A stretch of DNA of 64,000 nucleotides from positions 124,001 through 188,000 of the forward strand of contig QAMT01000013.1 in assembly GCA_003150755.1 (NCBI GenBank). Reading direction: 5' to 3'. Origin of the DNA: Phascolarctobacterium sp. GTDB taxonomy: Bacteria > Bacillota > Negativicutes > Acidaminococcales > Acidaminococcaceae. Every line of letters starts with the position of its first letter. Within the stretch, counting starts at the first letter, position 1. A program made the translations under genes and the position numbers. This document shows positions 25,574 through 32,895 of the stretch, piece by piece. Below the pieces are notes generated by a model. The model had not been told where the DNA came from. It ran no database searches and was given only the letters and a program-made list of their open reading frames with translations.

Positions 25574-25616
25574 AATGTTTTTCCTCCTCAAATTTTACAC
25601 TTTATAAGGTCTGCAA

Positions 25617-26204
25617 TTAATCATTGCTTATTACTTTAACCTTGCTGTGGCGGATGATTTTATTGCGCAGCTTGTAACCTTTTTCAAAAACCTGCTCAAT
25701 GCTTTCATCCTCCATATCCGGGTTCTGCCCGCGCATAACCGCCTCGTGCAGTTCTGGGTTAAATTTCTGCCCCTCTGCGGGGATTTCCTCAACCTCAAGC
25801 TCTTTAAAAGCCTGCTCAAACTGGCGTTTGATTTTTTCCATGCCAGCCGTAATGGTGGACATGTCAGTGGCGGTTTTCGCGCTTTGCTCGGCTCTTTCAA
25901 AGTTATCAAGCACCTTTAAAAACTTGCCGACAACTTCTGCCGTAACAAAGGTCGAAAGCTGTTCTCTTTCGGCGGCATTGCGCCTGCGGAAATTTTCAAA
26001 ATCGGCCTGCAAACGCAAAAGCTGCTTTTGCAGTTCTTCGATTTTTACATCTTTTTCATCCTTCTGCGGTTCTTCGGGTTTTGCTTCTTCTGCCTGTGCG
26101 TTTTCAGCAGTTTCTGCTGCGCCCTCAGCCTTCGTTTCGGCTGCTTCAGCCTGTCCGGCTTCCGTTTCAGGATTCTGGGTATCTTTAATGTCTTCTGCCT
26201 GCAT
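25617..26204 (-). CDS. grpE: Nucleotide exchange factor GrpE
   Basis: Releases ADP from DnaK. It has 195 residues: an acidic, alanine-rich disordered N-terminus (residues 1-50), a long coiled coil with ENFRRRNAAEREQL, and the C-terminal beta domain with the signature VEEIPAEGQKFNPELHEAVM. It lies 11 bp after hrcA in the heat-shock operon. Confidence 0.97.
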   Translation of the reverse strand: MQAEDIKDTQNPETEAGQAEAAETKAEGAAETAENAQAEEAKPEEPQKDEKDVKIEELQKQLLRLQADFENFRRRNAAEREQLSTFVTAEVVGKFLKVLDNFERAEQSAKTATDMSTITAGMEKIKRQFEQAFKELEVEEIPAEGQKFNPELHEAVMRGQNPDMEDESIEQVFEKGYKLRNKIIRHSKVKVISND

Positions 26205-26215
26205 TTTTACCCTCC

Positions 26216-27235
26216 TTAATTATTTAAAATCGTTTTCAGATATTTATGCAGATAATCCATAACGGCAATTACCTTGCCGTACTGCATGCGCGTCGGTCCC
26301 AGCACCGCCATCGTCCCGACAATTTTGCCGTTCAGGCGGTAGGTTGCCTGCACCATGCTGCAATCCTGGATTCCTTCAAATTTATTTTCGCTGCCAATCG
26401 TTATGCGCAGCCCGTCGGTTTCTTCGCCGGATTTTAAAATATTGCGCACAACCTTTTCTTCTTCCAGCACGCCGAGCAGGTTTTTAACCTTTTCCATATC
26501 GCGGAACTCCGGCTGGCTTAACAGCTGCCTGGTGCCGCCCATAAAGAAGGTTTCCTTTTCGGGGCGCGTCATACGGCGCAGCACATGCAAAAGCGAAGAA
26601 TGCAGCAGGCGGTCATCCTTAACCGCAGCCTGCACATCGTCAAGCAGGGCCTTGTCAATATCAGTTACGGCCTTGCCCTCAAGCATCCTGGTAATGCGTC
26701 CGGCTATGTATTCCAGCTCCTTAACACTCATGCCGGCAGGAATTTCTACCACGCAGTTATTTACGTTGCCGTCATCGGTAACAATGCACAAAATAGCGTG
26801 GTTTGTATCAAGCGGCAAAAACTTCAGGTAGCAAAAACGGCTTACCATGTGCTGGTTAGCCAGCACCATCGACACGTTATGCGTCATCTGCGAGAGGATT
26901 TTGGCAGTTGAAAGGAAGATATCGTCAATACTGCGCTGCTGTTCGTGATACAGCGTGTTGATTAAGCTGCGGTCCTTGTCATCCAAAGTACCAGGCTCAA
27001 TCATCGAATCGACATAAAACCTGTAAGCCTGCGCCGAAGGCACGCGGCCTGCCGAAGTATGCGGCTGCTCGAGATAACCCAAAAGCTCCAGGTCACTCAT
27101 CTCGTTGCGGATGGTTGCCGGGCTGAGGCCCAAATCGTGTTTGCGCGCAATCGTGCGCGAGCCGACCGGCTCCGCTGTCGAGATATAATCTTCTATAATG
27201 ATTTGCAGAATTTTCTTCTTTCTTTCATTTAACAT
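26216..27235 (-). CDS. hrcA: Heat-inducible transcription repressor HrcA
   Basis: Repressor that binds CIRCE and is stabilised by GroE. It has 339 residues, with an N-terminal winged helix (RKKKILQIIIEDYISTAEPV and LSPATIRNEMSDLELLGYL) followed by a GAF-like domain. Its own promoter is overlapped downstream by a perfect CIRCE, so it autoregulates the hrcA-grpE-dnaK-dnaJ operon. Confidence 0.97.
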   Translation of the reverse strand: MLNERKKKILQIIIEDYISTAEPVGSRTIARKHDLGLSPATIRNEMSDLELLGYLEQPHTSAGRVPSAQAYRFYVDSMIEPGTLDDKDRSLINTLYHEQQRSIDDIFLSTAKILSQMTHNVSMVLANQHMVSRFCYLKFLPLDTNHAILCIVTDDGNVNNCVVEIPAGMSVKELEYIAGRITRMLEGKAVTDIDKALLDDVQAAVKDDRLLHSSLLHVLRRMTRPEKETFFMGGTRQLLSQPEFRDMEKVKNLLGVLEEEKVVRNILKSGEETDGLRITIGSENKFEGIQDCSMVQATYRLNGKIVGTMAVLGPTRMQYGKVIAVMDYLHKYLKTILNN

Positions 27236-27257
27236 ATCCCCACCTCCGAAGGGATTG

Positions 27258-27284
27258 TTAGCACTCGTTATAATAGAGTGCTAA
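27258..27284. promoter_or_regulatory. CIRCE operator
   Basis: Perfect inverted repeat TTAGCACTC-N9-GAGTGCTAA, the HrcA binding site. It lies just downstream of the -10 box, 23 bp before hrcA. It is the only CIRCE seen in the window. Confidence 0.97.
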
Positions 27285-27296
27285 CATCTTGATATT

Positions 27297-27325
27297 AGAA
27301 TAGCACTGCCCTTAAAGATTGTCAA
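27297..27325 (-). promoter_or_regulatory. Promoter of hrcA-grpE-dnaK-dnaJ
   Basis: Minus strand -35 TTGACA (27320-27325), a 17-bp spacer and -10 TATTCT (27297-27302). CIRCE begins at the expected start of transcription. Confidence 0.85.
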
Positions 27326-27354
27326 TAATTTTTTATATATTTTTTAAATAAATT

Positions 27355-28530
27355 TTAATCCGTCACAAAGATTTCAAATATTTGGTTGCCAACTTCCATT
27401 CCTGCTTCCGTCAGGCATATTTTACCAGCACTTTCGTCAATCTGCACCAGGCTGCGCGCTGCAAACGGTGCAAGCTGCGCTTTATATTTTGCCGCAGCGT
27501 CAACGCCAAAACGCTCTTTGGCTTCCAATAAATTAACGCCGCATCTTTTGCGCAGACCCATAAACATAAATTCTTCAAACTGCACGGCAGGCGTAAGCTG
27601 CTCAACCTCATAAATATCCGCGCCAGCGTTTATGCCGTTTATGTAGCCCGGCACCGTGCCTGTGCCCGTAAAACGCGCACTGCCGTTAAAGCCGCACGCC
27701 CCGGCGCCAAACGCCGCATAAGGATAATAATGCCAGTACACCAGATTATGGCGGCTGTACGCGCCGTTACGCGCATAGTTGGATATTTCGTACCTTTCAA
27801 AGCCCTGCTGCTTTAAAAACGCCTGCACAAATTCGTACATATTGGCGGCTTCATCTTCATCCGGCAAAACCAGGCTGCCTGTTTCCACAAGTTTTTGCAG
27901 CGGCGTACCGTCCTCCACAATCAGCCCGTAAACGGATAAATGCTCTATGCCGGTTTGCGCAAGTTTGTTTAATGTAGCTTTAAGGCTCGCCATAGTCTGC
28001 CCAGGCAATCCGTAGATAACATCGGCGTTAATGCGCTTAAAACCGGCCTTTTGCGCAAGCTCAACCGCCTCCAAAGCCTCTGCCGCATTGTGCACGCGGC
28101 CAATCGTTTTAAGCTCCTCATCATTAAGGCTCTGCACGCCAAAGCTGATGCGGTCAAAGCCCATCTGCCGCAAGGCCTGTAATTTAGGCAAATCGACTGT
28201 ACCCGGGTTAGCCTCGATAGAAGCTTCGCGCGGCTGCTGCCAGAAGCCATATTTTTTCAGCGCGTTTACAATCTGCGCCGTCTGCTCTACTGGCAAAAGG
28301 CTAGGCGTACCACCGCCAAAATAAATGCTGGCGTTGGCGTTTACAGGCATAGTTTTTTGCCGTTTGGCAATTTCGCGGCATACCGCAGCGGCATAGTCCT
28401 GCATAACCTCTGCGCCAAACCCTGCATACGAATTAAAATCGCAATACAGGCATTTTTGCCTGCAAAACGGAATATGTACATAAACGCCCTGTATTTGTTG
28501 GTAGGGTTTTAAAGCTGATTTACTATCCAT
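27355..28530 (-). CDS. hemW: Radical SAM heme chaperone HemW
   Basis: HemN-like protein that binds heme and passes it to apoproteins; formerly called oxygen-independent coproporphyrinogen III oxidase. It has 391 residues. The radical SAM cluster motif is HIPFCRQKCLYCDFNSY with the CxxxCxxC typical of HemW, followed by FGGGTPSLL. HemW lacks the fourth Cys motif of true HemN, which fits here. Position upstream of hrcA is conserved in Firmicutes. Confidence 0.93.
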   Translation of the reverse strand: MDSKSALKPYQQIQGVYVHIPFCRQKCLYCDFNSYAGFGAEVMQDYAAAVCREIAKRQKTMPVNANASIYFGGGTPSLLPVEQTAQIVNALKKYGFWQQPREASIEANPGTVDLPKLQALRQMGFDRISFGVQSLNDEELKTIGRVHNAAEALEAVELAQKAGFKRINADVIYGLPGQTMASLKATLNKLAQTGIEHLSVYGLIVEDGTPLQKLVETGSLVLPDEDEAANMYEFVQAFLKQQGFERYEISNYARNGAYSRHNLVYWHYYPYAAFGAGACGFNGSARFTGTGTVPGYINGINAGADIYEVEQLTPAVQFEEFMFMGLRKRCGVNLLEAKERFGVDAAAKYKAQLAPFAARSLVQIDESAGKICLTEAGMEVGNQIFEIFVTD

Positions 28531-28561
28531 AATATAACCTTCTGTTTTAAATAAACCGTAT

Positions 28562-28590
28562 TTGACTTAAAATCCGCGTTGCTTTATAAT
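28562..28590 (+). promoter_or_regulatory. Promoter of antisense RNA 2
   Basis: Plus strand -35 TTGACT (28562-28567), a 17-bp spacer and a perfect -10 TATAAT (28585-28590). Confidence 0.82.
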
Positions 28591-28596
28591 ATTTAT

Positions 28597-28699
28597 AGAA
28601 ACAAACGGCTGCCGATAGACGGTTAGCCGCAAAATTATATCAGTTATCAAAGTAACCGCTACATTGTTTGCAGACGCTGTGGGCGGTTACTTTGTTTTT
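28597..28699 (+). ncRNA. Putative type I antitoxin RNA, copy 2
   Basis: A predicted RNA of about 103 nt ending at an 11-bp stem AAAGTAACCGC/GCGGTTACTTT followed by GTTTTT. Its 5' hairpin GGCTGCCGATAGACGGTTAG differs by one base from copy 1, while the terminator stem differs more but keeps AACCGC/GCGGTT. It converges on the small peptide gene at 28687-28785 and covers its stop codon. Confidence 0.65.
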
Positions 28700-28785
28700 C
28701 GCGTAAAATCTTTTCCGAGGGCATAGCCGAAAGAAAAGACTGTTATTGTATAACCAATTATGGTTAATAATTCAATAACATCCAC
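28687..28785 (-). CDS. Putative type I toxin peptide, copy 2 (holin-like, 32 aa)
   Basis: A 32-residue peptide from GTG at 28785, with GGAGGGG five bases upstream, exactly as in copy 1. Residues 11-24 (GYTITVFSFGYALG) are identical between the copies, whereas the N-terminus (MDVIELLTII) and the basic tail (TRKTK) differ by conservative changes, a pattern of purifying selection on a real peptide. The region N-terminal to the core is hydrophobic enough for one membrane helix. It resembles short holin-like toxins of Firmicutes; the toxin role is inferred. Confidence 0.7.
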   Translation of the reverse strand: MDVIELLTIIGYTITVFSFGYALGKDFTRKTK

Positions 28786-28848
28786 ACTATCCCCTCCTTA
28801 ATAGTATTTCCGGCTCGGCCGGATTTCTATATTACGGAGGGTCACAGT

Positions 28849-28895
28849 CCCTCCGTTGGAGGGCTAACCGCCTACCGTTATGGCAGCACATTTGC
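28849..28895 (-). repeat. Conserved 47-bp toxin leader, copy 2
   Basis: Base-for-base identical to 22435-22481 although the surrounding leader has diverged. It is the 5' end of the second putative toxin mRNA, including the CCCTCC/GGAGGG hairpin next to the ribosome site region. Confidence 0.85.
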
Positions 28896-28903
28896 CTGTA
28901 TAT

Positions 28904-28930
28904 TTTAACAGAGTTAGATGTTTTTAGCAA
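28904..28930 (-). promoter_or_regulatory. Promoter of toxin mRNA 2
   Basis: Minus strand -35 TTGCTA (28925-28930), a 17-bp spacer and -10 TAAAAT (28902-28907), at the same distance from the 47-bp leader repeat as in copy 1. Confidence 0.65.
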
Positions 28931-29078
28931 GGTGAGGTTAGTTTCTAATATATGATATGGTTCTTTGCAGATACGTTATGCTACTAATTTATGTTTTTAT
29001 TCATGTTACTTTTTATAACTAAAAAGTAACCAAAAAGTTTTTGCGGCTAAAAATTTTTAACGCGTCATTTTAGCAACC

Positions 29079-29131
29079 AATAAAAATTTCCACGGAACTC
29101 GCTTCGCTCAGACAGCCGGGAAATTTTTATT
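29079..29131. repeat. Inverted repeat (13-bp perfect arms)
   Basis: AATAAAAATTTCC (29079-29091) and GGAAATTTTTATT (29119-29131) are perfect complements around a 27-base loop rich in CGCTTCGCT. Confidence 0.8.
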
Positions 29132-29355
29132 GCTTTTAGTTAATGCCGCTAAATTTTTAATGCCGCCTTTTTCCCAAACCGTAATTTTGTTATCTTAATT
29201 TTTGATTTACTTATATCGTACATCAGCTAAACAATAATATAATGGCAACAATTTTACAATAAATGTTAAATTTTAAAGTACATATTAAAATCCAAATAGT
29301 ACGTTATGCGCCTTTCAATAATCAATAGCAAAATTTGTACGACGCTCGTCAATAC

Positions 29356-29477
29356 GCGGCATCGGATTTTAGCAATATTTATTAAGAAAAACTGCAAAAA
29401 TCGTGTTTGAGCGCAGCGAATCTCGTATTTTTGCAGTTTTTATACTAAATTATTGCGTAAAAAAATCCGCCTGCCGC
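29356..29477. repeat. Long imperfect inverted repeat, about 122 bp
   Basis: The inner arms AAAAACTGCAAAAATCG (29387-29403) and CGTATTTTTGCAGTTTTT (29424-29441) match except for one bulged base. The arms continue outward imperfectly to GCGGCATCGGATTTT (29356-29370) and AAAAATCCGCCTGCCGC (29461-29477). The arm length is too great for a simple terminator, and no gene ends nearby. Confidence 0.75.
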
Positions 29478-29685
29478 GAAACTTTCTTTAGCTGAGTCGC
29501 CAATTAGTGCCAAGTGTAAACGCAGGTAATAATTGTGTCAGCGAAGCTACGCAAATTTTGTGATTGAATAAAGAACAAAATTTACGCTGCTTTAATTTCT
29601 TTGGTTACAAAGAATGAACATGAGTAGTTAAGTAAATAAAGCAACATAAAACTTCATACAAAGCCAAAAACAAAATTATAAACCA

Positions 29686-29721
29686 AAAACGGAGTTTGCA
29701 CCAAAACAGCACAAACTCCGC
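29686..29721 (-). terminator. Intrinsic terminator after small HTH gene
   Basis: Stem GCGGAGTTTGTGC / GCAAACTCCG with a small internal loop, then TTTTTGG on the minus strand. It begins right after the stop codon of the 29726 gene. Confidence 0.8.
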
Positions 29722-29725
29722 TTTT

Positions 29726-30079
29726 TTATTTATTCTTCATTTCCTTAATTATCAGCGATACTGAAGGCTGGGTTATGCTGAACAGGTTTGCTAAAAATAC
29801 CTGCGTTAAGTGTTCATCTTTATACAAACGCCATATCTCTGCGTTGCGCTCCTGCTTGGTATAAAACGGGCGCAGTTCAACCTCGCGCACGTCAATGCAA
29901 AACCCGCGGTCCGTTAAAACTACAACGCGCCTGCCGCCGTCTGCGTCCGTAATTTTCAGCTCCAGCGCACGCCCGCCGCTTTCGCAGCGCAGGTTTATGT
30001 TATACGACTCCACCTCGGCCTTGCCCACAGCCTTTTTTATCATCGTCTGATTAAACGGAATATCTCTGATATCCACCAT
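29726..30079 (-). CDS. Uncharacterised protein with C-terminal HTH
   Basis: I do not recognise this family. It has about 117 residues from ATG at 30079 (or GTG at 30076; AGGTG lies just upstream, so the 30115 start is unlikely). The first 70 residues are a small beta-rich domain (YNINLRCESGGRALELKITD). The last 30 form a likely helix-turn-helix (HLTQVFLANLFSITQPSVSL) with QPSVSLIIKEM as the recognition helix. It may be a small DNA-binding regulator of the secreted-protein/adhesin genes upstream of it; that is inference from position. Confidence 0.55.
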   Translation of the reverse strand: MVDIRDIPFNQTMIKKAVGKAEVESYNINLRCESGGRALELKITDADGGRRVVVLTDRGFCIDVREVELRPFYTKQERNAEIWRLYKDEHLTQVFLANLFSITQPSVSLIIKEMKNK

Positions 30080-30140
30080 ATCACCTCGTATATATTGATA
30101 TGTTTTAAACGGCAAAAAATTTACACTTCATCAAATTTCC

Positions 30141-30596
30141 CTACCAGCCCCGGTTCTGCCGTTCCAGTATTTTAAGCGCCATGGTATAAGCATTGCGCAA
30201 AGTTTTATTGCTGCCGACTGATTTTAACGTAGTATCCGCGCCCAAATCAGCGCAAACATTGCCGTCAGCATCAACCACATAGCTGGCGCCGGTAAAATAC
30301 GCACTGCCAAAAGTATTGAACAGATACAGTGTTATGTTTGATGCTGCGTTCTGCATATCTTCGCCCTGGCGGAGTGCAGCCAAAAATTTTTCATCAGTAT
30401 ATTTTTCTTCCGCAAAAAAGGCAAGGTAGTATTTGCCGTCTTTTTTAACGGTGCTTACACTGTCGCCGTCAATATACAGCACGCCGCAATCCGTTTTGCC
30501 GGCTTCCAAAAGCGTTTCTGCAAGCGCAGGCAGCGGCAGCATGCACAGTGCAGCCGCAGTAAGGCAGGTTGCCATAAATTCTTTTAATTTTTTCAC
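30141..30596 (-). CDS. Secreted protein of unknown function
   Basis: 151 residues from a GTG start with AAAGGAG eight bases upstream. A clear signal peptide (residues 1-26, hydrophobic core ATCLTAAALCMLPLPALA, cleavage after ALA) predicts export to the periplasm or beyond. The mature part is about 125 residues with YYLAFFAEEKYTDEKFLAAL and no cofactor motif that I know. It sits between the adhesin gene and the small HTH gene, all on the same strand with about 60-100 bp gaps. Confidence 0.65.
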   Translation of the reverse strand: MKKLKEFMATCLTAAALCMLPLPALAETLLEAGKTDCGVLYIDGDSVSTVKKDGKYYLAFFAEEKYTDEKFLAALRQGEDMQNAASNITLYLFNTFGSAYFTGASYVVDADGNVCADLGADTTLKSVGSNKTLRNAYTMALKILERQNRGW

Positions 30597-30704
30597 AAAT
30601 GCCGCTCCTTTAACGTAATAGTAATAAAGGCGGGTTTGCGCCCGCCTCTATTAACATTCAGAACCCGTTATAAAGTTATAATTAACCGGCTTAACCGATA
30701 ATTA

Positions 30705-32438
30705 TTAAGCTTCTGCCTGTGCAGCGCGTTCTGCAGCAAGTTTGGCATGGCGTTCCATCTGTGCCTGAACTTTAGCTTCGCGGGCAGCTTCTTTCATTTC
30801 TTCTGCTTTGGCAAGTTTGGCTTCTTCAGCGCGTCTGATATCGGCTTCTTGCTGAGCTTTTTTAATTTCGGCTACTTTTTCGGGGGATTTGCGGCCGAAT
30901 TTCCAGGTTGCGCCAATGCCGCCCATTACTTCGTCGCCGCTGGTAGATACGGACAGGCTCAGCATAAAGTCGCGGTTAGGATAATGGAACAGGCCAAGAG
31001 CTGCACCGGTTTCATCGCGGAACTGGCCAACGCCGACAGCGATTTCAGTCGGAGCTGCGGGGTCATAACCCATGGTATGCAAGTTAGCGATAGCTGCTGC
31101 CATAGCGCCTACTTTGTCGATACGGTCGTCCAAACGGTCAACGCGGTTTTCAAGGCTGCCAACGCGGTCAGACAAACCATCAACACGGTTGTTCACTTCG
31201 TAAACGGCGTTGTCAAGTCTCATATCAGCATCTACCATGTCTTCAGAACCATTTACATAATGGCCGTTTGCATACGCCGCATCAAGGTCAGCTTTATCTG
31301 CTGCACCGGTTACGGTATTAACATCATTAATTTGTGCCTGTAATTTGTCATCAGCACTAGTACGGTTATCTATTTCTGTTTTAATTGCAGCATCTAACTT
31401 GTTATCAGCATCTTTTCTTGCTGTTTCTTCTGCGTCAATGTTTGCTTGCAGTTGTTTATCGCCTTCGTCTCTTGCTACTACTTCCTGGCTGATTTCAGTT
31501 GCAAGTTTATCGTCAGCTTCTCTTCTTTCGTCAGCTTCTGCGTCGATGTTTGCCTGCAGCTGTTTATCGCCTTCATCTCTTGCTACTACTTCCTGGCTGA
31601 TTTCAGTTGCAAGTTTATCGTCAGCAGCTCTTCTCTCGTCTGCTTCTGCGTCAATGTTTGCTTGCAACTGTTTATCGCCTTCATCTCTTGCTACTACTTC
31701 CTGGCTGATTTCAGTTGCAAGTTTATCGTCAGCAGCTCTTCTCTCGTCTGCTTCTGCGTCAATGTTTGCTTGCAACTGTTTATCGCCTTCATCTCTTGCT
31801 ACTACTTCCTGGCTGATTTGAGTTCCGAGTTCAACGTCAGCAGCTCTTCTCTCATCAGCTTCTGCATAGATGCCATCCTGCAGCAGTTTATCACCTTCTG
31901 CTCTTGCAGCAGTTTCTCCCTCCAAAGCATCTTTGCCTGCAATATTATCAATGGATACATTACCAACGGTATTGCCATTTTCGTCTTTAATTTCCATATT
32001 GACTTTTCCGTCGGAACCTACAGAGTAGCTGCCACTAGCGATTGAATCACCTTTAGCGCCGGTGTCACCTTTTTCACCCTGTTCGCCTTTTTCGCCTTGC
32101 TCGCCTTTTTCGCCTTGGATACCCTGCTCGCCTTGGTCACCCTTTTCACCTTTTAAAGCGCCGGATTCATAAGCAGTATTAATTTCGTCTACTATGCCGC
32201 TGATTTCATCAACTTTACCATCAACAGCATCAATAGCATCCTGGCTTGCAATGCCATTAATTGTCACAGATTCACCATTTTCATCAAGTTGATAATGATC
32301 TATAGTAACCGATCCATATGCATTTACAGTTTCGCTGTGATTTTGATAAGGCCACGCCAACACCGGATTTGCATGGATACCAGCCATTACACCAGCGCAT
32401 AAAGCTATTGCTAAAATTTTAGATTTTTTGCTTGTCAT
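30705..32438 (-). CDS. YadA-like trimeric autotransporter adhesin with collagen-like and coiled-coil repeats
   Basis: 577 residues from ATG 32438 (AAAGGTGAT upstream). In order: signal peptide (about 1-28, ending PVLA); a short head; a collagen-like Gly-X-Y run (GEKGDQGEQGIQGEKG...) near residues 96-135; four 36-residue coiled-coil repeats with the unit core DEGDKQLQANIDAEADERR; a stalk of heptads (RVGSLENRVDRLDDRIDKV); and a YadA membrane anchor (MAAAIANLHTMGY ... GGIGATWKFGRK). Unusually, a charged Ala/Glu/Lys helix of about 60 residues follows the anchor, which normally ends the protein. It likely forms an outer-membrane trimer for adhesion. Confidence 0.9.
   Translation of the reverse strand: MTSKKSKILAIALCAGVMAGIHANPVLAWPYQNHSETVNAYGSVTIDHYQLDENGESVTINGIASQDAIDAVDGKVDEISGIVDEINTAYESGALKGEKGDQGEQGIQGEKGEQGEKGEQGEKGDTGAKGDSIASGSYSVGSDGKVNMEIKDENGNTVGNVSIDNIAGKDALEGETAARAEGDKLLQDGIYAEADERRAADVELGTQISQEVVARDEGDKQLQANIDAEADERRAADDKLATEISQEVVARDEGDKQLQANIDAEADERRAADDKLATEISQEVVARDEGDKQLQANIDAEADERREADDKLATEISQEVVARDEGDKQLQANIDAEETARKDADNKLDAAIKTEIDNRTSADDKLQAQINDVNTVTGAADKADLDAAYANGHYVNGSEDMVDADMRLDNAVYEVNNRVDGLSDRVGSLENRVDRLDDRIDKVGAMAAAIANLHTMGYDPAAPTEIAVGVGQFRDETGAALGLFHYPNRDFMLSLSVSTSGDEVMGGIGATWKFGRKSPEKVAEIKKAQQEADIRRAEEAKLAKAEEMKEAAREAKVQAQMERHAKLAAERAAQAEA
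31430..31850 (-). repeat. Four tandem 108-bp repeats in adhesin stalk
   Basis: In-frame 108-bp units encoding 36-residue coiled-coil repeats. The two units at about 31621-31728 and 31729-31836 are almost identical until the last 25 bases, suggesting recent duplication and a length-variable locus. Confidence 0.9.
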
Positions 32439-32447
32439 CTTTATCAC

Positions 32448-32597
32448 CTTTCCCGCGATTTTGTTTAAAAGCCCAAACGCCCGGCCCTTAAATAAGTATT
32501 TGCCGTAAGCCGTCCGGGAATAGTACCGCGGAGTTATATTCCGCAGGCGGTTTGCTGGCCTAAACTTTTAAAGGTTAAGTCCACTCTTACCTTTATA
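32448..32597 (-). other. Structured 5' leader of the adhesin mRNA
   Basis: A leader of about 150 nt that can fold on the minus strand into a branched structure. Outer helix: AAACCGCC (32546-32553) with GGCGTTT (about 32474-32480). Hairpin: GCGGA/TCCGC (32528-32544). Third arm: CCCGG/CCGGG (32514-32518 with 32480-32484). An upstream hairpin AAAGGT/ACCTTT lies at the start. No known riboswitch consensus was recognised. Confidence 0.4.
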
Positions 32598-32602
32598 CTG
32601 AA

Positions 32603-32630
32603 AGTATACCATACTTTTACCCCCCCGCAA
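32603..32630 (-). promoter_or_regulatory. Adhesin promoter
   Basis: Minus strand -10 TATACT (32603-32608), 16-bp spacer and a weak -35 TTGCGG (32625-32630), giving a leader of about 160 nt. Confidence 0.55.
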
Positions 32631-32797
32631 GACATTTCAGTCGGCGTGTGACTAAACTTTTTCTGGTCTTGTGGAAACTTTTCCCTACCGGCCAGTTTGC
32701 GCGGCAGCGCAGGCTGCGGTAATCCGCTTGTTACGTGATGCGTGTTAACTATTTTTTGTCTTTTTATAAAAATTGTAAAATTTTTCTGCCAAAGGGC

Positions 32798-32826
32798 TTG
32801 CCAAATTCTTTTTTAGCCGCTATAAT
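32798..32826 (+). promoter_or_regulatory. Promoter of the sigma-like gene
   Basis: Plus strand -35 TTGCCA (32798-32803), 17-bp spacer and a perfect -10 TATAAT (32821-32826). It diverges from the adhesin promoter about 170 bp away. Confidence 0.8.
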
Positions 32827-32895
32827 AACATTCACGTCGCTTTTGCGTGGGCACGATGAGCGTACCAAATTTTTTAGTACAGGAGGATTTTAATT

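Larger units (their letters stand above)
28940..29680. other. Gene-free AT-rich region with nested inverted repeats
   Basis: About 740 bp with no open frame worth reporting on either strand. It holds several inverted repeats (29079-29131; 29356-29477) and related outer words: AAAAAGTAACCAAAAAG near 29020 is answered by TTTCTTTGGTTACAAAG near 29600 in inverse orientation. Short words such as CTCGCTTCGCTC and GAGCGCAGCGAA recur in the hairpin loops. This looks like a decayed or non-autonomous palindromic element; no transposase is present. Confidence 0.5.

Noticed and set aside
31430..31850. Regular repeats resembling a CRISPR array
   Set aside because: The 108-bp units have no unique spacers and stay in frame with the adhesin stalk; they are protein-coding coiled-coil repeats.
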